Assembly (NCBI GenBank): GCA_905479515.1
Contig: CAJQMX010000174.1
Span: 1 to 12,000, forward strand
Source: an uncultured Parasphingopyxis sp.
GTDB taxonomy: Bacteria; Pseudomonadota; Alphaproteobacteria; Sphingomonadales; Sphingomonadaceae
Direction: 5' to 3'
DNA: 12,000 nt
Shown here piece after piece: positions 4,922 to 12,000 of this stretch. The position numbers and the translations under genes were made by a program. Below the pieces are notes generated by a model. It saw nothing but the letters and a program-made list of their open reading frames with translations. It was not told the DNA's origin and did not search any database. Each line of letters starts with the position of its first letter. Within the stretch, counting starts at the first letter, position 1.

Positions 4922-5464
4922 CTAAAACGGGTTCAGCGTAAACCCGTCCTGCTGGAGCAGCGCATGCGCCGTCATCGCGGATAGCGCCATATCCACGCCC
5001 GGCAGCAAATCCTCCACGCCGATCTCATAATAAGCGGCAGACTGGCCGCACAGGATGATGTGGACATTGTTCGCGATCAGCGCCGCGATGGCCGCTGCAT
5101 TGGCATTTTCCGCGCCGTCATAATGGCCGCCATAGCTTTCCGCATTGGTGAGATCGAACCCGGCGCTGCCATGGACGACGATGGCCACGCGGATATTTTC
5201 CACCGGCACGCCCGCCTCGACATGCATGTTGATGAAGCGCGCCGCGCTGTTCAGCGTGCGGTTGATCTCGCCCGGATCGGCGGCGGTCGATGTATCGAAA
5301 GCCACGGCGAAAGAGGCATCGGACGGCATCTCCATCGTCGTCTCCACGCTCGCCACATTGCCAAACTCGGTAAAGACCGGGCCGGAGTGGAAGGCATCGG
5401 ATTGGGCGGCGAGCGGCGCGGCGGCAAGGCTCAGGGCCGTGAGGGCGGCGGCGTGTTTGAACAT
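4922..5464 (-). CDS. Exported DsrE-family-like protein
   Basis: This 180-aa protein has a clear signal peptide (positive MFKH, hydrophobic core AALTALSLAAAPL, likely cleavage after AAQ or ALAAQ near residue 21), so it should be periplasmic. The mature part looks like a DsrE/DsrF-like fold: a strand with SFAVAFDTS (51-59), the helix RTLNSAARFINMHVEAGVP (69-87), IRVAIVVHGSAGFDL (91-105), then the helix-strand NAAAIAALIANNVHIILCGQSAAYYEI (122-148). The single Cys139 sits where cytoplasmic DsrE/TusD proteins carry their reactive sulfur-carrier Cys. Exported relatives occur in proteobacteria without a settled function; sulfur or thiol chemistry is inference. AAGGA (complement of 5470-5474), a few bases before the ATG at 5464, supports the start. 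It is transcribed away from ptsP and toward the GIY-YIG cassette. Confidence 0.72.
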   Translation of the reverse strand: MFKHAAALTALSLAAAPLAAQSDAFHSGPVFTEFGNVASVETTMEMPSDASFAVAFDTSTAADPGEINRTLNSAARFINMHVEAGVPVENIRVAIVVHGSAGFDLTNAESYGGHYDGAENANAAAIAALIANNVHIILCGQSAAYYEIGVEDLLPGVDMALSAMTAHALLQQDGFTLNPF

Positions 5465-5545
5465 CGGGATTGTCCTTTCGAGAAGCGGCGGGGTTGCATC
5501 CCCCTATCCTCAGCCGCCTTCATAAGCCAGACGAATGCCCTAAAT

Positions 5546-5581
5546 CCCCCGCCACATATCCCCTGCCACATACCCCTGCCA
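5546..5581. repeat. Short tandem repeat, 14-bp unit, about 2.6 copies
   Basis: Unit 1 (5546-5559) and unit 2 (5560-5573) share CCCC-Y-GCCACATA-Y, with differences only at two pyrimidine positions. A partial third unit (5574-5581, CCCTGCCA) follows. It lies in the gene-free region; no function is evident. Confidence 0.6.
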
Positions 5582-5812
5582 GCCTGAGCTCCGGGTCAGA
5601 TCCCGAATGCCGGATTTGCGCGATCGCGCCTATTTCCTGTCCTACAGGCGCCTGCGCATGCTAAAATGGTGCCAGCGGTCCAGCCGCCGGCTCTTTGACC
5701 CTGTCGATCCCAATCCCTTGCCGCCGCTGGATGGCTCTCGCTTTTTCCGAGCCGGGCGATATGCGCCCACTTTGTAAACTTTGGACGAAAACCGCCCGCT
5801 CCCCCCCGGCCT

Positions 5813-5830
5813 GTGTCAACCAGTGTCAAC
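5813..5830 (+). promoter_or_regulatory. Two direct GTGTCAAC boxes upstream of ptsP
   Basis: GTGTCAAC occurs at 5813-5820 and again at 5823-5830, a start-to-start distance of 10 bases, so both would face the same side of the helix. They are about 80-100 bases before the ptsP ATG. This spacing is typical of tandem binding by a dimeric regulator, but the factor is unknown and chance is possible. Confidence 0.3.
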
Positions 5831-5911
5831 TTGCCCGCCCAAACCCGTCTTTTGCGCCGCTTACCGTTTCCGCATTGGCGCAAACCGCACACCTCTGCTA
5901 ATCGCTCCCGC

Positions 5912-8188
5912 ATGAGTTTTTCCGAAGCGACAATGGCCTCCCGTGAGATATTGACCGGACTTCACGAAGTGATGGCCACGCGCAACCATGCGCAAGCTAA
6001 ACTGAACCGTGTTGTCGAGATTATCGGCGAGGCACTTTCGAGCGAAGTCTGCTCGATCTACCTGCTGCGCGAAGGCGTGCTGGAGCTATATGCGACGCTC
6101 GGCCTGAACCAGGATGCCGTGCATGTCACCAAGCTGGCATTGGGCGAGGGGCTGGTCGGGGTTATCGCGAAAACAGGTCGCATTCTCAATCTCGACGAAG
6201 CGACATCGCATCCCGATTTCGCGTACAAGCCCGAAACCGGTGAGGATACCTATCACAGCTTTGCCGGCATCCCGATCATCCACCGCGAACGCACGGTGGG
6301 CGTGCTTTCCGTCCAGCATGCCGATCCGCGTTCCTATGGCGATGTCGAGATCGAGGCGCTGCAGACCGTGGCCATGGTGCTGGCCGAACTGATCGCCAAT
6401 GCCGAGCTGATCGATGACAGCGCCACCGATGAGGAAATCGCCCGCCAGACCGAGGCGATGCGCCTGACAGGGCAGAAGCTGGTCGTCGGCATGGCATCGG
6501 GCTTTGCCGTGTTTCACCAGCCACGCGTCAATATCGAGCATACGGTTGCCGACGATACCGAGGCCGAACGCGCCCGCGTTTATGCGGCTTTCGGCAAGAT
6601 GCGCGAACAGATCGACACGCTCGCCAAACAGGCCGAATTCGGCGCGGGCGGAGAGCATAAGGATGTGCTCGAGACATATAAGATGTTCGCCTATGACGAA
6701 GGCTGGAGCCGCCGGATCAACTCCGCGATCGATTCCGGGCTGACAGCGGAAGCGGCGATCGAGCGCGTCCAGCAGCGCACCCGGGCGCGGATGCATGAGA
6801 TTGACGATCCCCTGCTCGCCGAGCGGATGCATGATCTGGAAGATCTGGCGAACCGGCTGATCCGTATCGTATCTGGCCAATTGGGCACGGCGGCGCAACT
6901 GGGCCTGCGCGGCGATTCCATCCTGATCGCCCGCAATCTGGGGCCGGCAGAGCTGCTCGAATATGATCGGCGTCGGCTGAAGGGCGTGGTGCTCGAAGAA
7001 GGGTCTCTGACCGCGCACGTTACCATCGTGGCGCGCGCAATGGGCGTTCCCGTGCTTGGCCGCGTCGCCAATGTCCGCCGGCTGATCCATGAGAATGACG
7101 CGCTTCTTCTGGATGTCGAAGAAGGTTCGGTATTTGTCCGGCCTTCGGCGTCCATGATCGAAGGCTTTGAAGCCAAACAGGCACTGATGAAGGCCAAGCG
7201 CGCCGAATTTGATGCGCTGCGTGACACGACACCCACAACGCTATGCGGCAAGCGGCTCAACGTGATGATCAATGCGGGCCTGCGTGAGGATGTTGCCGCG
7301 ATCAATCTGGCCGGCGCGGATGGCATTGGCCTGTTCCGCACCGAATTCCAGTTCCTCGTATCGGCCACCCTGCCCCGCCGCGATGCGCAGCAGAAGCTCT
7401 ATAAGGATGTGCTCGATGCGTCGGGCGACAAACCGGTTATCTTCCGCACGCTCGATATCGGCGGCGACAAGGCCGTGCCCTATCTGCGGACCGAGACGAG
7501 CAAGGAAGAAAATCCGGCAATGGGCTGGCGCGCCCTGCGTCTGTCGCTTGACCGTGAAGGCCTGATGAAGGTTCAGGCCCGCGCGCTGATCGAAGCGGCG
7601 GCCGGCAAGACTTTGAATGTGATGTTCCCGATGGTGTCTGAACCCTGGGAGTTTGATGAGGCCCGGGCGCTGTTCGAAGCGCAGCGCGTCTGGCTGGAAG
7701 ACCGCCATCACATGATGCCGCATGATATCCGCTATGGCTGCATGCTCGAAGTGCCTGCGCTTGCCGAGGTGCTCGACCAGCTTTTGCCGCGGCTCGATTT
7801 CATCTCGATCGGCACGAATGACCTGACCCAGTTCCTGTTCGCCGCTGACCGTGCCGATCTGCGCCTTGCTGATCGCTATGACTGGCTCAGCCCGGCGATC
7901 CTGCGCTTTATTCGCCGGATTGTCCGTGCAACGTCAGCAGCAGGCGTTCCGACAACCATTTGCGGGGAAATGGGCGGCAGGCCCATCGAAGCCATGGCTC
8001 TGATTGGCCTTGGTATTGAACAGCTTTCGATCACACCGGCGGCAGTGGGCTCGATCAAGGCGATGATCCGTTCACTCGACGCCGATCAGTTGCGCGGCAA
8101 GATGGATGAATGGCTGGCTGAACCGCCCCATGACATGCGGCAGGCTCTTCTCGACTGGGCCGAGCAACGGTCGGTCGCAATCGCCTGA
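5912..8188 (+). CDS. ptsP: Phosphoenolpyruvate-protein phosphotransferase PtsP (enzyme I-Ntr)
   Basis: PtsP takes phosphate from phosphoenolpyruvate onto a histidine and passes it to NPr (PtsO), starting the nitrogen-related regulatory PTS. The protein is 758 aa from ATG 5912. An N-terminal GAF sensor domain (about 18-165; SSEVCSIYLLREG at 43-55, GIPIIHRERTVGVLSVQH at 119-136) marks it as enzyme I-Ntr rather than sugar-PTS enzyme I. The helical NPr-binding and swivelling domains follow, with the phospho-His at GSLTAHVTIVARAMG (His369). The PEP-binding TIM barrel has GADGIGLFRTEF (468-479), FRTLDIGGDKAVPYLR (511-526), NPAMGWRALRLSL (534-546), SIGTNDLTQF (632-641) and the catalytic Cys684 in TTICGEMGGRP. 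In some bacteria the GAF domain senses glutamine. The frame is open back to a GTG at 5813, but the family start fits Met 5912; no strong Shine-Dalgarno was seen, and Met8 (5933) is an alternative. Confidence 0.95.
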   Translation: MSFSEATMASREILTGLHEVMATRNHAQAKLNRVVEIIGEALSSEVCSIYLLREGVLELYATLGLNQDAVHVTKLALGEGLVGVIAKTGRILNLDEATSHPDFAYKPETGEDTYHSFAGIPIIHRERTVGVLSVQHADPRSYGDVEIEALQTVAMVLAELIANAELIDDSATDEEIARQTEAMRLTGQKLVVGMASGFAVFHQPRVNIEHTVADDTEAERARVYAAFGKMREQIDTLAKQAEFGAGGEHKDVLETYKMFAYDEGWSRRINSAIDSGLTAEAAIERVQQRTRARMHEIDDPLLAERMHDLEDLANRLIRIVSGQLGTAAQLGLRGDSILIARNLGPAELLEYDRRRLKGVVLEEGSLTAHVTIVARAMGVPVLGRVANVRRLIHENDALLLDVEEGSVFVRPSASMIEGFEAKQALMKAKRAEFDALRDTTPTTLCGKRLNVMINAGLREDVAAINLAGADGIGLFRTEFQFLVSATLPRRDAQQKLYKDVLDASGDKPVIFRTLDIGGDKAVPYLRTETSKEENPAMGWRALRLSLDREGLMKVQARALIEAAAGKTLNVMFPMVSEPWEFDEARALFEAQRVWLEDRHHMMPHDIRYGCMLEVPALAEVLDQLLPRLDFISIGTNDLTQFLFAADRADLRLADRYDWLSPAILRFIRRIVRATSAAGVPTTICGEMGGRPIEAMALIGLGIEQLSITPAAVGSIKAMIRSLDADQLRGKMDEWLAEPPHDMRQALLDWAEQRSVAIA

Positions 8189-8216
8189 TAATCGGGAGTC
8201 CGCATAGCGGAAGCCC

Positions 8217-8231
8217 TTGACATAAATGTCA
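8217..8231. promoter_or_regulatory. Perfect dyad TGACAT-AA-ATGTCA with embedded -35-like box upstream of the RodZ-like gene
   Basis: TGACAT (8218-8223) and ATGTCA (8226-8231) form a perfect 6+6 inverted repeat with a 2-base centre. The left half plus the preceding T gives TTGACA (8217-8222), identical to the sigma-70 -35 consensus. No good -10 is present at 16-18 bases (CGAAAG at 17), so an activator-dependent promoter or an operator is more likely than a strong constitutive promoter. It lies 60 bases before the RodZ-like start. Confidence 0.35.
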
Positions 8232-8291
8232 GCAGCTTGCGAAAGCCGTTGGTGACGCAGCTATCCAGTGCCGCGTCTACAGGGAGCGCAG

Positions 8292-9113
8292 ATGTCAGAA
8301 GAGACTGGCGACGACGCCGCACTATTCGAATCCCTAGTCGGGACTAAACTTCGCGATGCCCGCGAGAGCCAGGGCATATTGCTTGAAGACATTGCAAAGT
8401 CGACCCGGATCCCCCTGCGCCAATTAGAAAATATCGAAAATAGCGATTACGAAAAGCTGCCCGCGCCAACCTATGCCATAGGCTTTGTAAAAGCCTTTGC
8501 GACCGCCGTGGGGCTCAATTCGCCCGAAACCGCTGCGGCCTTTCGCGAAGAAATCAACTTTCGCTCTTCCGGACAAACCACCGGCGACTATTTTGAGCCG
8601 ACGGACCCGGCGCGCGTACCGCCGCGCAGCCTTGCCTGGATCGCGGCCGGCATCGCTCTGCTGCTGATCATCGGTTATGCGATCTGGCGCAGCGGCATGT
8701 TTGGTCTCGATGCCGATGACCGGGCACGGATGGCCGCAGGAACCGACAGTGCGCTCGCCAGCGAGAGCGCCGGGGCCGATTCAAGTCAGAATGCAGCGGC
8801 CACCACGCCGCCGCCCACCGAAGGCACAGTGATGATTGAAGCAACCGACACCGTGTGGATGCGGATTTATGATCTGGAAAGCGGAGACCGGATTTACGAA
8901 GCCGAATTGCAGGCCGGCGACACCTATGAAATCCCGTCAGACGCCCCCCATCCCGCCATCCGAACGGGCCGTGCCGATGCACTTCGGGTGACGGTTGCCG
9001 GGCGCGCGGTTGATCCAATCGGCCCGCCGCAGACGGTGGTCAGCGATGTCAGCCTGTTACCGGCGGATCTCGCTCGCCCACGCCCCGCTGCAGAGCCATC
9101 GCCAGCCAATTAG
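8292..9113 (+). CDS. rodZ: RodZ-like membrane protein (HTH - TM - DUF4115)
   Basis: This 273-aa bitopic inner-membrane protein has a cytoplasmic Cro/C1-type helix-turn-helix domain (about 16-77; GTKLRDARESQGILLEDIAKS at 17-37, then IPLRQLENIENSDYEKLP). A single transmembrane helix (113-132, SLAWIAAGIALLLIIGYAIW) follows. A flexible Ala/Ser/Pro-rich periplasmic linker (about 145-177) leads to a C-terminal DUF4115 beta domain (about 178-255; VMIEATDTVWMRIYD). This order defines RodZ, which links MreB filaments to cell-wall elongation in rod-shaped bacteria. The HTH in such proteins contacts MreB rather than DNA. Sphingomonad copies are often annotated only as HTH-domain proteins, so an exact MreB role is inferred. 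AGGGAG at 8281-8286 places the start at ATG 8292 rather than the in-frame ATG at 8268. It follows ptsP after 103 bases. Confidence 0.82.
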   Translation: MSEETGDDAALFESLVGTKLRDARESQGILLEDIAKSTRIPLRQLENIENSDYEKLPAPTYAIGFVKAFATAVGLNSPETAAAFREEINFRSSGQTTGDYFEPTDPARVPPRSLAWIAAGIALLLIIGYAIWRSGMFGLDADDRARMAAGTDSALASESAGADSSQNAAATTPPPTEGTVMIEATDTVWMRIYDLESGDRIYEAELQAGDTYEIPSDAPHPAIRTGRADALRVTVAGRAVDPIGPPQTVVSDVSLLPADLARPRPAAEPSPAN

Positions 9114-9210
9114 CAGCCGAAGCCCATTAACAGCCAAGCCCCGCTTCATGTTGGCGACAGGAGCGGTGCGCGATATACGTCCCGAAACGGGTCAACGGAG
9201 GGAACAAGCC

Positions 9211-10098
9211 ATGCGTCCTATGCTTATTGCTGCACTGCTGGTCACGACCGCAGCCACGCCAGCACTATCGCAAAGCAGCGAGATGGATCGCCGCGTTGAT
9301 CGGGTAGAACGTGAGGTCCGCGCACTGCAGCGTCAGGTTTTCCCCGGTGGCAACTCCGAATTCTTTGAACCGGAAATCCAGACGGGAACAGGCAATACGC
9401 AGGCAGGTAGCCCAGCTTCCGCGCCGCTTACGGCCCTGACAGACCGGGTGAATGCGCTAGAACGCCAGCTGGCGACGTTGACCGGCCAGGTCGAAGAGAA
9501 CAGCTTTGAACTGCGCCAGCTCCGTTCGATGGTTGAAGGATTGCAGGGGCAGGATGGGCCAGCAACATCCACGCCGATACCATCAGGAATCGGCCCGGCG
9601 GGTGACGGCGAAGACCCCGAAGACCCTGCCGAAGTGGAAACACCCGCAGTGGACTCGCCAGCAGAAACGCCGGCACCAACGCAAAGCAGCGAAGCGCCAC
9701 TGCCCGACGATGAAGCCGAAGCCGCCTATGTTCGCGGTTATCGTTTATGGCGCGACGGCGATTATGCTGCCGCCCGGACACAATTGCAGAGCGCAGCGGA
9801 AACCTATCCCGGCCACCGGTTTGAAAGCTATTCGCGCAATCTTCTGGGCCGCGCCTATCTCGACGACGGCAAACCGGCCAATGCCACAGAGGTTTTTGTG
9901 CGCAACTATCAGGAGCTGCCCAATGGGGACCGGGCCGCTGACAGCCTGTTCTTCCTTGGCATCGCGTTGACCGAACTCAACTATAATGACCGCGCCTGCC
10001 TCGCTTTCGAAGAGCTTGAAGAGGTTTACGGCGAAAATCTGCGTAGCACGATTCGTGAGCAAGTTCCCGATGCGCGGGCCGCCGCCAACTGCAGCTAA
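9211..10098 (+). CDS. cpoB: CpoB (YbgF), periplasmic coiled-coil/TPR coordinator of envelope constriction
   Basis: This 295-aa secreted protein has a signal peptide (MRPMLIAALLVTTAATPALS, cleavage near 20/21). A first coiled-coil follows (EMDRRVDRVEREVRALQRQVF, 24-44) and a second (LTDRVNALERQLATLTGQVEENSFELRQLRSMVEGL, 76-111, read in parts). A long acidic Pro/Glu-rich linker (about 114-168) leads to a C-terminal TPR domain (about 170-290; AAYVRGYRLWRDGDYAAA, then three repeats with YPGHRFESYSRNLLGRAYL). CpoB binds TolA and PBP1B in E. coli and couples peptidoglycan synthesis to outer-membrane constriction. Tol-Pal genes are not in this window. GGAGG at 9198-9202, 8 bases before the ATG, and the signal peptide fix the start at 9211, though the frame is open back to 8995 across the rodZ 3' end. 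tilS follows after 39 bases, probably in the same operon. Confidence 0.88.
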   Translation: MRPMLIAALLVTTAATPALSQSSEMDRRVDRVEREVRALQRQVFPGGNSEFFEPEIQTGTGNTQAGSPASAPLTALTDRVNALERQLATLTGQVEENSFELRQLRSMVEGLQGQDGPATSTPIPSGIGPAGDGEDPEDPAEVETPAVDSPAETPAPTQSSEAPLPDDEAEAAYVRGYRLWRDGDYAAARTQLQSAAETYPGHRFESYSRNLLGRAYLDDGKPANATEVFVRNYQELPNGDRAADSLFFLGIALTELNYNDRACLAFEELEEVYGENLRSTIREQVPDARAAANCS

Positions 10099-10137
10099 CG
10101 GTTTCGCTATTGGGATAAGCGCGGCTATGGTCGACCT

Positions 10138-11091
10138 ATGCCAACGCAGCTTCTTCTGGACCGGTTTCGCAGTGAAATCGAACGCCTGACCAGCGCAGTA
10201 CCGACGCCCGATGACCGGCTTGGTCTGGCGGTATCGGGAGGCCCGGATAGTCTGGCGCTGCTTGCATTGGCCGCCAAAGCCTATCCGGGAGCGATTGCCG
10301 CCATCACTGTTGATCACGGCCTACGGGCCGAAGCAGCCGATGAGGCGGGTTATGTTGCTTCGATCTGCGCGAAACTGGGCGTTCCGCATACCATCCAAAC
10401 GCCCGCGCGACCGATCACCGGAAACCTTCAGTCAGCCGCACGAACTGCGCGGTATGCGCTTGTGGAGGTGTGGTCCGAACGCGAGAACCTGCGCTGGATC
10501 GCCACGGCGCACCATGCCGATGACCAGCTCGAAACCGTATTGATGCGACTAATGCGCGGCAGCGGGATCGACGGGCTATCCGCGATCCGATCGGTAAACG
10601 GCAAAATAATCCGTCCGCTGCTTGGCGTTCGCAAGGCGGACCTCATCGCGCATGTTGAAAGCTGCGGCCTGAAGGCGGTTGCCGATCCCAGCAACGAAGA
10701 TGACGCCTTTGACCGGGTGCGCCTGCGCAAGGCGCTGACAGGCTTTCCTGACTTCGACCCTGACCGTCTGGCGCGCAGCGTTTCGGCGACGCAGGAGGCC
10801 AGTGACGCTTTGAAATGGGTATGTAAGCAGGAGGCTGAACGGCACGTCGAACAGCGTGCTGATGGCATAGTTCTGACGCGGACAGACTATCCTGAAGAGC
10901 TGCTCCGCAGGCTGGTCGTTGCATGTTTGGACGAGGTCGATCCGGACCATGCAGCGCGTGGCCCTGCGCTTGACCGGGTTATCGAGAGCCTTTCGCTAGG
11001 CAAAAAAACCACCATCGGCAAAATTCTCTGCATGGCCAAGAGTCCGGATAATTGGCGGTTTTCAAAGGCTCCACCCCGAAAAACAGGCTGA
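10138..11091 (+). CDS. tilS: tRNA(Ile)-lysidine synthase TilS
   Basis: TilS attaches lysine to C34 of the CAU-anticodon tRNA-Ile, using ATP, so that it reads AUA and is charged with Ile. The 317-aa protein carries the N-type PP-loop [10 protein letters not shown] (33-42), the VDHGLR strand (58-63), [11 protein letters not shown] (96-106), [19 protein letters not shown] (123-141), [11 protein letters not shown] (159-169) and [15 protein letters not shown] (183-197), all typical of TilS. It is short compared with the E. coli enzyme (about 430 aa): the full C-terminal tRNA-binding region is reduced, as in other compact TilS forms. Cytoplasmic. The start ATG 10138 fits the family; its ribosome binding site is weak, and the 39-base gap to cpoB suggests translational or operon linkage. 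The cpoB-tilS-ftsH order is common in alphaproteobacteria. Confidence 0.93.
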   Translation: MPTQLLLDRFRSEIERLTSAVPTPDDRLGLAVSGGPDSLALLALAAKAYPGAIAAITVDHGLRAEAADEAGYVASICAKLGVPHTIQTPARPITGNLQSAARTARYALVEVWSERENLRWIATAHHADDQLETVLMRLMRGSGIDGLSAIRSVNGKIIRPLLGVRKADLIAHVESCGLKAVADPSNEDDAFDRVRLRKALTGFPDFDPDRLARSVSATQEASDALKWVCKQEAERHVEQRADGIVLTRTDYPEELLRRLVVACLDEVDPDHAARGPALDRVIESLSLGKKTTIGKILCMAKSPDNWRFSKAPPRKTG

Positions 11092-11128
11092 ATAGCCCCA
11101 GCCACCGGACGTTAACACGAACCTGTAG

Positions 11129-11159
11129 ATTGTCTTTTGGCCGCAAAATCCTATTTTGG
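11129..11159 (+). promoter_or_regulatory. Candidate heat-shock (RpoH-type) promoter of ftsH
   Basis: CCTATTTTGG at 11150-11159 fits the alphaproteobacterial RpoH -10 pattern CYTATnTnnG as I remember it. ATTGTCT (11129-11135) lies 14 bases upstream as a partial -35. The start point would fall about 20 bases before the ftsH ATG. ftsH is heat-inducible in several bacteria. The -35 match is poor, so this is tentative; TTGTCT with TATTTT (11152-11157, 16-base spacer) is an equally weak sigma-70 reading. Confidence 0.3.
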
Positions 11160-11183
11160 AGAGAACAGAAGGGCCTAGACGCA

Positions 11184-12000
11184 ATGAACGACGATAAAGA
11201 ACCTCAAGAAGGTGGACCAAACCCTTGGATGAAGAGCCTCTTCATCTGGGCCGGGATATTGGTCGCTCTTATCCTTTTCGTCACGATGTTCGACAGCAGT
11301 GCCGAAGCAACGGACAACACGCTCGCCTATTCGGATTTTCTCAACAGTGTCGAACAGAATGAGGTTCAGCAGGTCGAGATCAACGAAGGCTTTATCAATG
11401 GCACGCTGACCGACCAATCCACTTTCCGCACCGATCTGCCACCGCATGTTGCGCTTCCGATCGAGGAGATGCGATCCGCCGGTATCGAAATCAGCGGTCG
11501 GCCCGCAGAACAGGCCAGCATCTGGACCTATGTGCTGCTCAACCTCCTGCCCTTCATCCTGATCTTCGGCATTGCCTTTTTTATCATCCGCCAGATGCAG
11601 AAAAATGCCGGTGGCGGCGCGATGGGTTTCGGCAAATCGAAAGCCAAGATGCTGACCGAAAAGCAGGGCAAGGTTACGTTTCAGGACGTGGCCGGGATTG
11701 ATGAAGCCCGTGAAGAGCTTCAGGAGATTGTTGAATTCCTGAAAGATCCGGGCAAATTCTCCCGCCTTGGCGGACAGATTCCAAAGGGCGCCTTGCTCGT
11801 CGGGTCTCCTGGCACCGGTAAGACGCTGCTTGCCCGTGCGATTGCCGGCGAAGCGGAAGTTCCCTTCTTCACCATCTCCGGCTCCGACTTTGTCGAGATG
11901 TTTGTCGGCGTCGGTGCAAGCCGCGTCCGTGACATGTTTGAACAGGCCAAAAAGAACGCGCCCTGCATTGTCTTTATCGACGAAATCGACGCGGTCGGTC
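11184..12000 (+). CDS. ftsH: ATP-dependent zinc metalloprotease FtsH (3' truncated by window)
   Basis: FtsH is a hexameric inner-membrane AAA+ protease that removes misfolded membrane proteins and specific regulators. The first 272 residues are present. TM1 covers about 18-36 ([18 protein letters not shown]). The periplasmic domain has [20 protein letters not shown] at 47-66, and TM2 covers about 113-136. The GFGKSKAKM linker follows, then the AAA+ start [12 protein letters not shown] (164-175). Walker A is GSPGTGKT (207-214), with Ser where most FtsH have Pro. The aromatic pore loop is [14 protein letters not shown] (239-252) and Walker B is CIVFIDEID (261-269). The second region of homology and the HEXXH zinc site lie beyond the window. 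The start ATG 11184 gives the usual short cytoplasmic N-terminus; the AGAAGGG upstream is about 10 bases away, so the ribosome site is only fair. It is 92 bases after tilS. Confidence 0.96.
   Translation, partial: MNDDKEPQEGGPNPWMKSLFIWAGILVALILFVTMFDSSAEATDNTLAYSDFLNSVEQNEVQQVEINEGFINGTLTDQSTFRTDLPPHVALPIEEMRSAGIEISGRPAEQASIWTYVLLNLLPFILIFGIAFFIIRQMQKNAGGGAMGFGKSKAKMLTEKQGKVTFQDVAGIDEAREELQEIVEFLKDPGKFSRLGGQIPKGALLVGSPGTGKTLLARAIAGEAEVPFFTISGSDFVEMFVGVGASRVRDMFEQAKKNAPCIVFIDEIDAVG

Larger units (their letters stand above)
5465..5911. other. 447-base gene-free region between the DsrE-like gene and ptsP
   Basis: This divergent region must carry promoters for the DsrE-like gene (-) and ptsP (+). 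I found no convincing gene, tRNA or sigma-70 consensus pair. Visible structure: a 14-bp tandem repeat (5546-5581), a 12-nt palindrome GCGCGATCGCGC (5618-5629), a small hairpin CCTGT/ACAGG (5636-5648), a hairpin GGCTC/GAGCC near 5730-5755, ACTTTG twice at a 10-base interval (5769 and 5779), and GTGTCAAC twice at a 10-base interval (5813 and 5823). Confidence 0.55.

Noticed and set aside
5813..5911. GTG start giving PtsP 33 more residues
   Set aside because: The extra residues (basic, Pro-rich) do not look like the family, and the conserved N-terminus begins just after Met 5912.
6086..7090. Long 334-codon open frame on the minus strand inside ptsP
   Set aside because: It is fully antisense to a confidently assigned ptsP, its translation has no recognisable domain, and such frames are common opposite GC-rich genes.
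9095..9142. Repeated CAGCC-containing words around the rodZ stop
   Set aside because: The copies are short and imperfect with irregular spacing; probably low-complexity slippage with no clear role.
8995..9210. 72-codon upstream extension of cpoB overlapping rodZ
   Set aside because: The signal peptide and GGAGG site fix the start at 9211; the extension is out-of-frame rodZ sequence.

Overview
The window looks like an ordinary chromosomal segment from an alphaproteobacterium, most likely a sphingomonad (Sphingomonadales). The basis is fairly high G+C, the gene content and order (ubiG, lysC, ptsP, a RodZ-like gene, cpoB, tilS, ftsH), and many copies of a short palindromic repeat of a kind I associate with sphingomonad genomes. 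The taxonomic call is inferred from memory of such genomes, not from a search.

Layout. 1-940 (+): the tail of an unidentified gene, then a GST-fold protein resembling the FtsZ-binding division protein FzlA. 937-1701 (-): ubiG, converging on the fzlA-like gene so that both stop codons share one CTAG. 1780-3024 (+): lysC, divergent from ubiG. 3038-3144: an inverted doublet of hairpin repeats. 3155-4171 (+): a nitronate monooxygenase/FabK-like flavoprotein. 4321-4909: a small GIY-YIG nuclease gene set symmetrically between two inverted doublets of a second repeat family. 4922-5464 (-): an exported DsrE-like protein. 5465-5911: a 447-base region without a gene but with several short repeats. 5912-12000 (+): ptsP, a RodZ-like gene, cpoB, tilS and the first two thirds of an ftsH reading frame's N-terminal and AAA+ portion, all on one strand.

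How it fits together. Most genes are core: ubiquinone synthesis (UbiG), the first step of the aspartate amino-acid pathway (LysC), nitrogen-PTS signalling (PtsP), tRNA-Ile lysidine formation (TilS) and membrane proteolysis (FtsH). Several serve envelope growth and division (FzlA-like, RodZ-like, CpoB, FtsH). The stretch between lysC and ptsP (about 3.0-5.9 kb) looks accessory: it holds every interspersed repeat and the genes not expected in the core order.

The most unusual features are (1) the GIY-YIG gene bracketed by near-identical 28-bp inverted repeats, with the right copy supplying the last codons and the stop, an arrangement reminiscent of REP/RAYT systems but with a different nuclease fold; and (2) a well-formed internal Shine-Dalgarno plus in-frame ATG in lysC exactly at the kinase/ACT boundary, where Bacillus and Corynebacterium start a separate beta subunit. 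No tRNA, rRNA, CRISPR array, transposase or phage gene was seen.
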